Shown in pieces: positions 41,092-53,507 of a stretch of 64,000 nucleotides of DNA; the stretch's first letter is position 1; each line of letters begins with the position of its first letter. The position numbers and the translations under genes are program-made. Source of the stretch: Agrococcus sp. SL85 (GTDB lineage Bacteria > Actinomycetota > Actinomycetes > Actinomycetales > Microbacteriaceae); the NCBI RefSeq assembly GCF_026625845.1, contig NZ_CP113066.1:1736001-1800000 (forward strand), read 5' to 3'. The notes below the pieces were generated by a model. It was not told the DNA's origin. It saw only the letters and a list, made by a program, of their open reading frames with translations, and ran no database searches.

Positions 41092-43935
41092 GTGCTGCTC
41101 ACCGTGACGACCCTCGCCGCCCTGGCGGTCGTCGCGAGCGCGCTCAGCGGCCGGATGGGCCGCTTCGTCTTCCTGCTGCCGGCCGCCGCGAGCCTCGCCG
41201 CCGCGGGCTGGTTCGGCGCCCAGGCGCCGCTCGTCGCCGCGGGCGGCGTGCTGCAGGAGCGCGTGGAGTGGATGCCGGCGCTCGGCATCGCGATCGACCT
41301 GCGGCTCGGCGCCCTGCAGTGGCTGCTCGCGATGGTCGTGCTGGGCGTCGGCGGCCTCATCTTCGTCTACTGCGCGTGGTACTTCTCGACGAAGTCGCTC
41401 GCCGCGCGCACGGTCGGCCTGCTCACGGCCTTCGCGGCCTCGATGCTGCTGCTCGTGCTCTCGGACGACCTGATCGTGCTCGCGGTCGGCTGGGAGCTCA
41501 CGACCGTCTTCTCCTACCTCCTCGTCGGCCTCAACCACCGCTCGGCGAGCAACCGCCGGGCCGCGCAGACCGCGCTCGTCGTGACGACGCTCGGCGGGCT
41601 CTCGATGCTCACGGGCATCATGCTGCTCGAGGCCCAGACCGGCACGTTCTCGCTCGCCGCGACCCTCGCCGACCCGCCGCGCGGCGCGGCCGCGGCATGG
41701 GCCGTGGCGCTCGTGCTCGTGGGGGCGCTCTCGAAGTCGGCGATCGTGCCGTTCCAGTACTGGCTGCCGGGCGCCATGGCCGCGCCGACGCCCGTCTCGG
41801 CCTTCCTGCACGCCGCCGCGATGGTGAAAGCCGGCGTGTTCCTCGTCGCCGCCCTCACGCCCGCGTTCGTCGACCTGCCCTGGTGGCGCTGGACGCTCGT
41901 GTCGCTCGGCATCGTCACGATGCTGCTCGGCGCGGTGCGCGCCATGCGGCAGCTCGACATCAAGGTGCTGCTCGCGCACGGCACGGTCAGCCAGCTCGGC
42001 CTGCTCATCACGACGATCGGCATCGGCACGCCCTCGGCGATGCAGGCGGGGCTCACGCTCCTCGCCGCGCACGCGGTCTTCAAGGCAGCCCTGTTCATGG
42101 TGATCGGCATCGTCGACCGCTCGACGGGCACGCGCGACCTGCGCGAGCTCGGCGGGCTCGCCCGCCGCATGCCCGTGGTCGCGGGCGTCGCGATCGTCTC
42201 GGCCGCGTCGATGGCCGGCATCCCGCCGCTCCTCGGCTTCCTCGGCAAGGAGGCCGCGCTCGACGCGGCGCTCCACGACATGGCCGAGCTCGGCGGCCTC
42301 GGCTGGGTCGCCTTCCTCGGCATCGCCGCGGGCTCGGCGCTCACGGTCGCGTACTCGCTCCGCCTCGTCGTCGGCACGTTCTTCGGGCGGGGCGAGCCCA
42401 AGGTCAAGCGCCGCTCCCGGATGCTCGCGGCGCCGCCGCTCGTCCTCGCGGCCCTCACGATCGGCCTCGCCTTCGCGGGCAAGCCCATCACCGCGGTGCT
42501 CGCTCCCCACGTCGGCGCGGTGCCGACGGGGGAGGAGGCGCCCTACCTCGCGCTCTGGCACGGCATCACCCCCGCCCTCATCGCCTCGGTGCTCGCGTGG
42601 CTCGTCGGCTACGCCGTGCACCGCGCGTTCGGCGCGCGCCGCTCGGCCGTGCCGGGCGAGGACCCCCTCGAGACCGCCTACCACGCGGGCATGCGCGGGC
42701 TCGACCGTCTCGCGGTCGAGGTGACGGGCCGCATCCAGACCGGTTCGCTCCCGCTGCACGTCGCGACGATCCTCGTGGTCCTCGTGGCGCTGCCCGGCTC
42801 CGCGCTGCTGCTCTCGGGGTCGCTCACCGACGACCTGCGCCTCTACGACTCGGCCGGCCAGGTGGTGGCGGCAGCGGTCGTCGTCGTCGCCGCGTTCTTC
42901 GCCGCGACCTCCCGCGGCCGCCTCCGCGCCTTCATGCTCCTGGGGGTCGTCGGCTACGGCGTCGCCCTGCTCTTCCTCCTGCACGGCGCCCCCGACCTCG
43001 CGCTCACGCAGGCCCTCACCGAGACGGTGTTCCTCATCGTGCTGGTGCTCGTGCTGCGGCGCCTGCCGAAGTACTTCACGAACCGCCCGCTGCGGGCGGC
43101 GCGGTGGCTGCGCGCGATGCTCGGCATCGCGGTGGGCGCCTTCGCGGCGATCGCGGCGCTCGTGGCGCTGCAGGCGCGCACCGCGACGCCCATCTCCGAG
43201 CTCTTCTACGACTACGCGTACGAGTTCGGCTTCGGCGAGAACATCGTCAACGTCACGCTCGTCGACACGCGCGCCTGGGACACGCTCGGCGAGCTCTCGG
43301 TCGTGCTCGCCGCCGCGACGGGCGTCGCGAGCCTCATCTTCGTGCGGCGGCCCGCGCGCGGCACGGCGGTGCTGCGCCAGTCGCCCGACGGCCCGGGCCG
43401 GCGCACGTGGCTGCGGGGCGCGTTCGCCGACGAGGCGCTCGCCTCTCCCGTGCTCGAGATGATGACGCGCCTGCTCTTCCCCGTGATGATGGCGGTCTCG
43501 ATCTACCTGCTCGCGGTCGGGCACTACCTGCCCGGCGGCGGCTTCGCCGGCGGCCTCGTCGCGGGCATCGCCCTCGCGGTCCGCTACCTCGCGGGCGGCA
43601 GGGACGAGCTCGTCGAGGCCGTGCCCTTCGACGCGGGCAAGCTGCTGGGCGTCGGCATGGCGCTCGCGGTGCTCAGCACCGTCTGGCCCATCCTCATCGG
43701 CGGCAGGATCGGGGAGTCGTTCAAGGTGGCCGTCGAGCTGCCGGTGCTCGGCGAGCTCTCGTTCGTCACGACGCTCGTGTTCGACGTGGGCGTGTGGCTC
43801 ATCGTCGTGGGCGCGATGCTCGACTTCGTCCGCTCGCTCGGCGCGGGCGTCGACCTCCACGGGGAGCAGAACGTGGCGCCCAGGCCCCGCTACGGATCCG
43901 ACAGCGCCCTGCCCGGAGCGGAGGTGCGCCCGTGA
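41092..43935 (+). CDS. mrpA: Mrp Na+/H+ antiporter subunit A (A/B fused)
   Basis: The product is 947 aa from GTG. It is a NuoL-like proton-pumping subunit with TM-rich N-terminus. Characteristic stretches are VGWELTTVFSYLLVGLNHRS (the conserved TM5-type Glu), GALSKSAIVPFQYWLPGAMA with the key Lys, and FLHAAAMVKAGVFLVA with a second Lys. The C-terminal 150 residues (SIYLLAVGHYLPGGGFAGGL) are the MrpB domain, so A and B are one polypeptide, as in many actinobacteria, and no separate mrpB exists. The complex exchanges Na+ for H+ and supports pH and salt tolerance. It is the first gene of mrpACDEFG. Confidence 0.95.
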   Translation: MLLTVTTLAALAVVASALSGRMGRFVFLLPAAASLAAAGWFGAQAPLVAAGGVLQERVEWMPALGIAIDLRLGALQWLLAMVVLGVGGLIFVYCAWYFSTKSLAARTVGLLTAFAASMLLLVLSDDLIVLAVGWELTTVFSYLLVGLNHRSASNRRAAQTALVVTTLGGLSMLTGIMLLEAQTGTFSLAATLADPPRGAAAAWAVALVLVGALSKSAIVPFQYWLPGAMAAPTPVSAFLHAAAMVKAGVFLVAALTPAFVDLPWWRWTLVSLGIVTMLLGAVRAMRQLDIKVLLAHGTVSQLGLLITTIGIGTPSAMQAGLTLLAAHAVFKAALFMVIGIVDRSTGTRDLRELGGLARRMPVVAGVAIVSAASMAGIPPLLGFLGKEAALDAALHDMAELGGLGWVAFLGIAAGSALTVAYSLRLVVGTFFGRGEPKVKRRSRMLAAPPLVLAALTIGLAFAGKPITAVLAPHVGAVPTGEEAPYLALWHGITPALIASVLAWLVGYAVHRAFGARRSAVPGEDPLETAYHAGMRGLDRLAVEVTGRIQTGSLPLHVATILVVLVALPGSALLLSGSLTDDLRLYDSAGQVVAAAVVVVAAFFAATSRGRLRAFMLLGVVGYGVALLFLLHGAPDLALTQALTETVFLIVLVLVLRRLPKYFTNRPLRAARWLRAMLGIAVGAFAAIAALVALQARTATPISELFYDYAYEFGFGENIVNVTLVDTRAWDTLGELSVVLAAATGVASLIFVRRPARGTAVLRQSPDGPGRRTWLRGAFADEALASPVLEMMTRLLFPVMMAVSIYLLAVGHYLPGGGFAGGLVAGIALAVRYLAGGRDELVEAVPFDAGKLLGVGMALAVLSTVWPILIGGRIGESFKVAVELPVLGELSFVTTLVFDVGVWLIVVGAMLDFVRSLGAGVDLHGEQNVAPRPRYGSDSALPGAEVRP

Positions 43936-44456
43936 CCCCCTCCCTCGTGCTCGCGATCGCGGGCGGCGCGCTCATCGCCGCCGGCGTCTACCTGCTGCTC
44001 GAGCGCAGCCTCATGCGCATCCTGCTCGGGGTCATGCTCGCGGGCAACGGCGTGAACCTGCTGTTCCTCGTCGCCGCGGGCCCCGCGGGGCTCGCGCCGA
44101 TCGTCGGCGAGCCGCGCGACGAGATCGCCGACCCCCTGCCGCAGGCGATGGTGCTCACGGCCATCGTCATCGCGCTCGCGACGAGCGCCTTCCTGCTCGC
44201 GATGTCCTACCGCTCGTTCCAGCTCGAGGGCCACGACGAGGTCGCCGACGACGTCGAGGACTCGATCGTGCGCCGCCGCGCCCAGGCCGACCTCTCGAGC
44301 GAGGCGCACGTCGAGCCGAGCCTCGGCGGCGACGACGACACGGAGTCGGGCGGCCGCCTCGTCCTCGACGAGCCCGACGAGGACGACGCGACCGACCGGG
44401 GCGACGCCGCGGCCGAGGGCGCCGACGGCGGGCCCGAGCGGCGGGGGGAGCGCTGA
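43932..44456 (+). CDS. mrpC: Mrp antiporter subunit C with a long acidic tail
   Basis: The product is 174 aa from a GTG overlapping the mrpA stop by 4 bp. The NuoK-like core has three membrane segments: LAIAGGALIAAGVYLLLERS, GVMLAGNGVNLLFLV and MVLTAIVIALATSAFLLAMS. The core ends near residue 100. The following 70 residues are strongly acidic (DDDTESGGRLVLDEPDEDDA), making it longer than the usual 110-130 aa MrpC. The stop overlaps the mrpD ATG by one base. Confidence 0.93.
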   Translation: MTPSLVLAIAGGALIAAGVYLLLERSLMRILLGVMLAGNGVNLLFLVAAGPAGLAPIVGEPRDEIADPLPQAMVLTAIVIALATSAFLLAMSYRSFQLEGHDEVADDVEDSIVRRRAQADLSSEAHVEPSLGGDDDTESGGRLVLDEPDEDDATDRGDAAAEGADGGPERRGER

Positions 44457-45964
44457 TGGACCTCGCGAACCTCGTCCCCGTGCCCGTGCTCCTGCCGCTC
44501 CTCGCGGCGGGCGTGACGCTCGGGCTCGCGCGCCGCCCCGGCGCGCAGCGGATCGTCTCGGCATCGACGCTCGCGATCAACGCGGCCCTCGCGCTCGTGC
44601 TCTGCCTCGCCGCGGACCGGTTCGGCCCGATCGTGCTCTGGGTGGGCAACTGGCCCGACGGCACGGGCATCGTGCTCGTCGCCGACCGGCTCTCGGCGCT
44701 CATGGTGCTGGTCTCGAGCATCGTCACCGCGCTCGTCGTCATCTTCCCCTCGCGGCGCGACATCGCCGACTCGGCGGAGGGCGCGCCGGTCTCGGTCTTC
44801 CACCCGACGTTCCTCGTGCTCACCGCGGGCGTCGCGAACGCGTTCCTCGCGGGCGACCTCTTCAACCTCTTCGTCGGCTTCGAGATCCTGCTCTTCGCCT
44901 CCTACGTGCTCATCATGCTGGGCGCGACGAAGGAGCGCGTGCGCGCGGGATCGACGTACGTCGTCGTGAGCGTCGTCTCGTCGACGCTGTTCCTGCTCGC
45001 GATCTCGATCGTCTACGGCGCCACCGGCACCGTGAGCTTCGCGCAGCTGCCGGAGCGGCTCGCCGAGCTCGACCCGGGACTGCAGCTCACGATCCAGCTG
45101 CTGCTGCTCGTGGTCTTCGGCATCAAGGCGGCGGTGTTCCCGCTGCAGGCGTGGCTGCCGGACTCCTACCCGACGGCGCCCGCGAGCGTCACCGCGGTCT
45201 TCGCGGGCCTCCTCACGAAGGTCGGCGTCTTCGCGATCATCCGCCTGCAGACGGTGCTCTTCCCCGAGAGCCCGCTCACCGAGCTGCTGCTCGTCGCCGC
45301 GATCCTCACGATGCTGCTCGGCATCCTCGGCGCGCTCGCGCAGGGCGAGATCAAGCGACTGCTCTCGTTCACGCTCGTGAGCCACATCGGCTACATGCTG
45401 CTCGGCGTCGCCCTCGGCACCGAGGCGGGCCTCTCGGGCGCGATCTTCTACATCGTCCACCACATCCTCGTCCAGACGGCGCTGTTCATCGTCGTGGGCC
45501 TCATCGAGCGCGTCGGCGGCTCGACGAGCCTCGCGCGCCTCGGCGGGCTCGCGGCCGTGCCGCTGCTCGCGGTGCTCTACCTCGTGCCCGCGCTCAACCT
45601 CGGCGGCATCCCGCCGTTCTCCGGCTTCATCGGCAAGGTCGCCCTCATCGACGGCGCGCTCGCGACCGGCACCCCGCTCGCGGTCCTCGCGGTCGTCGCG
45701 GGCGTCGCCACGAGCCTCCTGACCCTCATCGCGGTCATCCGCGTGTGGCAGCGCGCCTTCTGGCAGGACCGGGCCGAGTCGGAGGACCGCAGGCTCTCGC
45801 TGCGCGTGCTGCCGCGCATCTGGATCGTCGCCGCCTCGGCGCTCGTGGGCATCACGGTCTCGCTCACCGCGCTCGCGGGCCCGCTCACCGACTACGCGGC
45901 CCGCGCCGCGCACGACATCCGCGACGGCGCATACCACGTCGCGGTCGAGGAGGCGCAGCCGTGA
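44456..45964 (+). CDS. mrpD: Mrp antiporter subunit D
   Basis: The product is 502 aa, a NuoM/N-like proton channel with about fourteen membrane segments. FVGFEILLFASYVLIMLGAT contains the conserved Glu of TM5, and GIKAAVFPLQAWLPDSYPTA the conserved Lys of TM7. SFTLVSHIGYMLLGVALG carries the TM8 His. It follows mrpC with a TGATG junction and overlaps mrpE by 4 bp (GTGA), so the operon is tightly translationally coupled. Confidence 0.95.
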   Translation: MDLANLVPVPVLLPLLAAGVTLGLARRPGAQRIVSASTLAINAALALVLCLAADRFGPIVLWVGNWPDGTGIVLVADRLSALMVLVSSIVTALVVIFPSRRDIADSAEGAPVSVFHPTFLVLTAGVANAFLAGDLFNLFVGFEILLFASYVLIMLGATKERVRAGSTYVVVSVVSSTLFLLAISIVYGATGTVSFAQLPERLAELDPGLQLTIQLLLLVVFGIKAAVFPLQAWLPDSYPTAPASVTAVFAGLLTKVGVFAIIRLQTVLFPESPLTELLLVAAILTMLLGILGALAQGEIKRLLSFTLVSHIGYMLLGVALGTEAGLSGAIFYIVHHILVQTALFIVVGLIERVGGSTSLARLGGLAAVPLLAVLYLVPALNLGGIPPFSGFIGKVALIDGALATGTPLAVLAVVAGVATSLLTLIAVIRVWQRAFWQDRAESEDRRLSLRVLPRIWIVAASALVGITVSLTALAGPLTDYAARAAHDIRDGAYHVAVEEAQP

Positions 45965-46551
45965 ACCGCCCCGCCCTCCGCTACCGCGTCTCGCTCACCG
46001 CCACCATCGGCCTCGCGGTCGTGTGGATGCTGCTCTGGGGCGAGCTGACGCCGGGCGCCGCCCTCTTCGGCGTGCTCGTCGCGCTCCTCATCCAGGTCGC
46101 CTTCCCGCTGCCCGACGTGCCGGAGCTCGACTCCTTCCATCCGATCGGCTTCGCGCGGCTCGTGCTCGTGACGCTCGGGGGCCTCCTGGTGTCGAGCTTC
46201 CAGGTGGCTGGGCAGGTGCTCGCCTTCTGGCGGCCGACGCGCAACGCGATCATCCGCGTGCCGCTGCGCACCGACTCGCCGTTCATCACCGTGATCACGG
46301 CCGAGCTCGTCTCGCTCGTCCCCGGCTCGGTCGCGGTCGACGCGGAGGACGGCGCGCTGCTCGTCCACGTCTTCGACGCCTCGAGCGACGCGGCGATCGA
46401 GCGCGCGCGGGCGAGCGTGCGGGGCACGGAGGCGACGGTCATCCGCGCCTTCGGCACCGCCGAGGACCGGGCGCTCCTGCGCGGCGCGCCGGCCGCGGCA
46501 TCCGCCGACGCCGCAGGCGGCGCGGCCGCGACCGAGGGGGAGGGCCGCTGA
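45961..46551 (+). CDS. mrpE: Mrp antiporter subunit E
   Basis: The product is 196 aa. The N-terminus has paired membrane segments (LTATIGLAVVWMLLWGELTP) followed by VLVTLGGLLVSSFQVAGQVL. The soluble C-terminal domain contains ITVITAELVSLVPGSVAVD and LLVHVFDASSD, the usual MrpE pattern. An Ala/Gly-rich tail of about 30 residues is extra. The start is GTG within the mrpD stop. Confidence 0.93.
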   Translation: MNRPALRYRVSLTATIGLAVVWMLLWGELTPGAALFGVLVALLIQVAFPLPDVPELDSFHPIGFARLVLVTLGGLLVSSFQVAGQVLAFWRPTRNAIIRVPLRTDSPFITVITAELVSLVPGSVAVDAEDGALLVHVFDASSDAAIERARASVRGTEATVIRAFGTAEDRALLRGAPAAASADAAGGAAATEGEGR

Positions 46552-46850
46552 TGGAGATCGTGCTCGTGATCGCGGGCCTCATGCTGAGCGCCGCCGCGGT
46601 GCTGACGCTCGTGCGCATCGTGCGCGGCCCGAACCCCAGCGATCGCGTGGTCGCGACCGACGTCCTCATCGCGACGGTCGCGGGCGCGCTCGCGGTCGAG
46701 GCTGCGATCAACCACCACGCCTACACGATCCCCGTGATCCTCGTGCTCTCGCTGCTCGCCTTCGCGGGCACCGTCTCGGTCGCGCGCTTCATCGCGGGCC
46801 GCCAGGGCGTCCTCGACGAGCGGCCGAGCACGAAGGAGGAGTCGCCGTGA
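46551..46850 (+). CDS. mrpF: Mrp antiporter subunit F
   Basis: The product is 99 aa with three membrane segments. LVRIVRGPNPSDRVVATDVL is the diagnostic MrpF loop between TM1 and TM2. The ATG overlaps the mrpE stop by one base (TGATG), and the stop overlaps mrpG by 4 bp. Confidence 0.94.
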   Translation: MEIVLVIAGLMLSAAAVLTLVRIVRGPNPSDRVVATDVLIATVAGALAVEAAINHHAYTIPVILVLSLLAFAGTVSVARFIAGRQGVLDERPSTKEESP

Positions 46851-47191
46851 GCCTCGAGGGCGTGCTCGACGTCGTGGGCGCGACGCTCATCCTGCTGGGC
46901 GCGGGCTTCGCGCTCACCGCGGCGATCGGCCTCGTGCGCCTGCCGGACGTCCTGAACCGCATGCACGCGGCCTCGAAGCCGCAGACGCTCGGCTTCCTGC
47001 TGCTGTGCGCGGGGCTCGCGCTCGTGCTCCGCGACGGCGCCGCGACGGCGATGCTCGTGCTCGCCGCGGGCCTGCAGCTCGTCACCGCGCCGGTGGCCAC
47101 GCAGATGATGGCGAAGGCCGCGCACCGCGCCGGGCAGTACCGCGCGGATCTCGTGGTGGATGAGCGCGACGAGGGCGACGAGAGCCGCTAG
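46847..47191 (+). CDS. mrpG: Mrp antiporter subunit G
   Basis: The product is 114 aa from GTG. FALTAAIGLVRLPDVLNRMH with the following AASKPQTLGFLLL is the MrpG signature, and there are three membrane segments. It is the last gene of the operon. Its TAG stop doubles as the first bases of a TAGGAT box (47189-47194) that probably drives the glycine-cleavage operon. Confidence 0.94.
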   Translation: MSLEGVLDVVGATLILLGAGFALTAAIGLVRLPDVLNRMHAASKPQTLGFLLLCAGLALVLRDGAATAMLVLAAGLQLVTAPVATQMMAKAAHRAGQYRADLVVDERDEGDESR

Positions 47192-47194
47192 GAT
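47189..47194 (+). promoter_or_regulatory. Probable -10 box of the gcv operon
   Basis: TAGGAT overlaps the mrpG stop codon and lies about 30 bp before the first stem of the glycine riboswitch. No -35 match was found. Confidence 0.4.
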
Positions 47195-47224
47195 CGCTCG
47201 CAGAAGCACAGCCGGCCGCTGCAG

Positions 47225-47303
47225 CCCGTGCGGGAGAGCCCCTCTTGGGGCACCGAAGGAGCAAGCCTCCCCGCCAAACTCTCAGGTCCTCGAACCGCAC
47301 GGG
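47225..47303 (+). ncRNA. Glycine riboswitch aptamer (gcvT motif), single copy
   Basis: Stem P1 is perfect: CCCGTGCGG (47225-47233) pairs with CCGCACGGG (47295-47303). Conserved aptamer words are in order: GGGAGAGCC (47232), GCACCGAAGGAGCAAG (47250-47265) and AACTCTCAGG (47277-47286). The sequence after 47303 up to the gcvT ribosome site (CGGAGGACTC) is the expression platform. I see no clear second aptamer. Glycine binding normally turns on the glycine cleavage genes, which follow directly. Confidence 0.92.
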
Positions 47304-47367
47304 AAGGCCGCTCTGGAGCACGCCGCGAGGCTGCGACAGTGGGGGAGTCCAGACCGACGGAGGACTC

Positions 47368-48501
47368 ATGACCGCAGACGCACCATCGACGGGCGCAGAC
47401 GCCCTGCAGCGCACGCCGCTGCACGCGGTGCACGAGGCGGCGGGCGCGCAGCTCGTCGACTTCGCAGGATGGGCGATGCCCGTCCGCTACGGCTCCGACC
47501 TCGCCGAGCACCAGGCCGTGCGCGAGCGGGCGGGCCTGTTCGACCTCAGCCACATGGCGGAGCTGCGCGTCACCGGCGCCGAGGCGGGCGCCGCGCTCGA
47601 CCACGCGCTCGCCGGACGCATGTCGGGCCTCGAGCTCGGCCAGGCGAAGTACACGCTGCTCCTCGCGGAGGACGGCGGCATCGTCGACGACCTCATCGTC
47701 TACCGCCTGGGCGAGACCGCCTTCCTCGTCGTCGCGAACGCCGGCAACCGGCACGCGGCCGCCGGCGCGATCGCCGAGCGCATCGCCGGCTTCGACGCGG
47801 CGCTCGTCGACGAGACCGAGGAGACGGCGCTCATCGCCGTCCAGGGACCGGCCGCGGCCGCGATCGTCGGCGCGATCGGCCTCGAGTCCGAGCCCCTCGA
47901 GGGCCTCCGCTACTACCGCGCGCTCGAGGCGGTCTTCGAGGGCGAGGACGTCCTCGTCGCCCGCACGGGCTACACGGGCGAGGACGGCTTCGAGCTCTAC
48001 GTCGCCGCGCACGCCGCCGAGGACCTCTGGCGTGCCATCGCGATCGCCGGCGAGGAGCACGGCCTGACCCTCTGCGGCCTCGCCGCGCGCGACACCCTGC
48101 GCCTCGAGGCGGGCATGCCGCTCTACGGCCACGAGCTCTCGCTCGAGACCCTGCCCGCGCAGGTGGGCCTCGGCCGCGTCGTGGCGCTCCGGACGAAGGG
48201 CGGCTTCGTCGGCCGCGCGGCCGTCGAGGCGGGTCCGGCAGAGGGCGCGCCCGTGCTCGTCGGGCTCACCGCCGAGGGCCGCCGCGCCCCGCGCGCCGGC
48301 TACCCGGTGCTCGACGGCGACCGCGTCGTCGGCGCCGTCACGAGCGGGGCGCTCTCGCCCACGCTCGGCGTCCCCATCGCGATGGCGCTCGTCGAGCCCG
48401 GCTCGGCCGCCTCCGACTCCCTGTCCGTCGATGTGCGCGGCACGCAGCTGCCCGCCGCAGTCACCGAGCTGCCCTTCTACACCCGAGAGGCCCGCGCATG
48501 A
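47368..48501 (+). CDS. gcvT: Glycine cleavage system T protein (aminomethyltransferase)
   Basis: The product is 377 aa, standard for GcvT. The N-terminal folate-binding region reads [20 protein letters not shown], followed by [30 protein letters not shown] and [18 protein letters not shown] are diagnostic. It transfers the methylene of aminomethyl-lipoyl-GcvH to tetrahydrofolate and releases ammonia. The ATG at 47368 follows GGAGGACTC. It is under the riboswitch and overlaps gcvH by 4 bp. Confidence 0.96.
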   Translation: MTADAPSTGADALQRTPLHAVHEAAGAQLVDFAGWAMPVRYGSDLAEHQAVRERAGLFDLSHMAELRVTGAEAGAALDHALAGRMSGLELGQAKYTLLLAEDGGIVDDLIVYRLGETAFLVVANAGNRHAAAGAIAERIAGFDAALVDETEETALIAVQGPAAAAIVGAIGLESEPLEGLRYYRALEAVFEGEDVLVARTGYTGEDGFELYVAAHAAEDLWRAIAIAGEEHGLTLCGLAARDTLRLEAGMPLYGHELSLETLPAQVGLGRVVALRTKGGFVGRAAVEAGPAEGAPVLVGLTAEGRRAPRAGYPVLDGDRVVGAVTSGALSPTLGVPIAMALVEPGSAASDSLSVDVRGTQLPAAVTELPFYTREARA

Positions 48502-48856
48502 GCGAGACCAAGTACACCCAGGACCACGAGTGGGTGCGCCCCGAGGGCGACGTCCACATCATCGGCATCACCGACTACGCGCAGGCGCAGCTCGGCGACG
48601 TCGTCTACGTCGACCTGCCCGGCGTCGGCCGCTCGTTCGCCTCCGGCGAGGCGATCGGCGAGATCGAGTCGACGAAGTCGGTGGGCGAGCTCCTCGCGCC
48701 GGCCGCAGGCGAGGTCGTCGAGGTGAACGACGAGGTCGCGGGCGACCCCACGCTCGTCAACTCCGCCCCCGAGGGCGAGGGCTGGCTCGTCAAGGTGCGC
48801 TTCACCGAGGAGCCCGAGCTCCTCGACGAGGGCGACTACCGCGGGCTCACGGCCTG

Positions 48857-48857
<1 letters not shown>
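48498..48857 (+). CDS. gcvH: Glycine cleavage system H protein (lipoyl carrier)
   Basis: The product is 119 aa. The lipoylated Lys60 is in [31 protein letters not shown] and [19 protein letters not shown] are the family hallmarks. It shuttles the aminomethyl group between GcvP, GcvT and the lipoamide dehydrogenase. The ATG is in the gcvT stop (ATGA) and its stop overlaps gcvP (TGATG). Confidence 0.97.
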
Positions 48858-51687
<2,830 letters not shown>

Positions 51688-51688
<1 letters not shown>

Positions 51689-53473
51689 TGCGCCTGCGGG
51701 CACGCCGCGCCGCCGCCGCCCTGGCCGCGGTGGTCGCGGCGAGCCTGCTGGCCGCGTGCTCGGCCGATGCGCCCTCGCGCGTGCGGCCCGGCACGGAGGC
51801 CGCGGTCGCCTGGGCGGGCGAGCTCACGAGCACGAACGCCGCCTCGACGCCGGGGCGCACCGCGGCGAACCTCGACGTCGCCGCGATGACCCGCGGGTCC
51901 TTCGGCGTCGTCGACCAGACGGGCGAGCTGCGGCTCGACCCCTCCTTCGGCGTCGCGACGGTGCTGCAGGACGATCCCTTCACGGTGCGCTTCGACCTCG
52001 CCGACGGCATCCGCTGGTCCGACGGCGTGCCGGTCGACGCGGCCGACCTCATGCTCGCCTGGGCGGCGGGCTCGAACGCGCTCTCGACCCAGGGCCTCGA
52101 CCTCCCCGCGCTCCGCGCCGAGGACGGCGCGCTCGACCTCCCGGGCGACGCGGTGTGGTTCGACGCGGCCGACCCCGGCGGCCTCCGCCACGCGATCGAG
52201 CCGCCGGAGCGCGACGACTTCGCCCGCTCGATCGACGTGCCGCTCACGCAGCCCGTGCCCGACTGGCAGACGCTCCTCGACGTCGCCGTGCCGGCGCACG
52301 TGCTCGGCCAGCGCGTGCTGGGCATCGCCGACCCGATGGAGGCGAAGCAGCGCGTGCTCGACGCCATCGATCGCGCCGACCCGCTCGCGCTCGCGCCGCT
52401 CGCCGAGGCGTGGAGCACGGGCTTCGCCGTGAGCGCGGCCGACCTCCCCGCCGACGCGCTGCTCTCGAGCGCGGGCTACCGCGTCGACGGCATCCGCGAC
52501 GGCAGGGTCGAGCTCGTCGCGAACGCCTCCTACGTCGGCGAGCAGGGCGCCGAGATCGAGCGGATCGCGCTCGACGCGGTCCCCGACGACGCGGCGGCGC
52601 TCGCCGGCCTCGTCGGCGGCGAGCCTGCAGGCGGCGACGGTGCGCCCCTCCGACGGCGACGCCGACGCGGTGCGCGACCTCGACCGCGACGGCGCGACGC
52701 TCTCGACCGCCGGCTCCGGGGTGCGCTGGGAGCTCGCGCTGCGCACCGACCGCGCCCCCTTCCCATCCGCCGACGCGCGGCGCGCGTTCCTCCGAGCCGT
52801 CGACCGGCAGGCGCTCGTGCAGGCGGCCCTCGGCGACCGCGCCGACGAGGCGCAGCTCGTCGACTCGATCCTCTTCCGCGGCGGCACGCGCCTCGCCGAG
52901 TACGCGCTCGAGGACGCCGGCTTCGCCGAGGCCTTCCCGCGCACCGACGAGGAGGAGGCGGCGGCCCTCCGCGACGCGGCCGCGGTGCCCGCGGGCACGA
53001 GGGTCTGCGTCGCCTACGACCGCGGCGACGCGTTCGCCGCCGCCGCCCTCCCGGCGCTCGCGGCGCAGGCCGCCGCCGCCGGCTGGTCGGTGGCCGACTG
53101 CGGGGCCGACGACCTCGCCGCCGCGCTCGCGGGCGACGGCTGGCACGCGGTGCTGCGCGCCGCAGCGGTCCCGGGCGACGTCGAGGCGATCGCCTCGCGC
53201 TGGCGCGACGGGGGCGTCACCGCGCTGCGCAGCGGCGAGCGCGAGGGCCTCCTCGACGAGGCGCTCGCGACCGCCGACCAGGAGGCGCTCGAGACCACGC
53301 TGCTGGAGGTCGAGGCGACGCTCGTCGACGACGCCGCGCTGCTGCCGATCGCGGAGCAGCCGCAGCTCACCGTGAGCGCGCCGGGCCTGCAGAACGTCGC
53401 GCCCCGGCCGGGGCCGGCGCCGCTGACGTGGAACGCCTGGGAGTGGGGGCTCGAGCCGCAGGCGACGCCGTAG
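51688..53473 (+). pseudogene. Oligopeptide-type ABC substrate-binding lipoprotein (paralogue), frameshifted as read
   Basis: With one base removed at 52622-52626 the product is 594 aa. The signal peptide ends in lipobox LLAAC (Cys24). It is clearly related to the lipoprotein at 54534: compare VPVDAADLMLAWAAGSNA with VPVDAADMLLNWAALSGA, and LGIADPMEAKQRVLDAI with LGIEDPMEAKQAVIDAI. The break reads GGCGAGCCTGCAGG, where GAGCTG restores GGELQAATVRPSDGD. Its ATG lies in the gcvP stop. It has no adjacent permease of its own and may share the one at 56534. It is faster-evolving than its paralogue. Confidence 0.85.
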
Positions 53474-53507
53474 CCGCGGGGCTCCGCTGTGGCGGCGACG
53501 GCGGGCG

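Noticed and set aside
47304..47367. Second glycine aptamer in tandem
   Set aside because: The stretch after the first aptamer lacks the conserved GAAGGAGCAA and CTCTCAGG words; it is treated as the expression platform.
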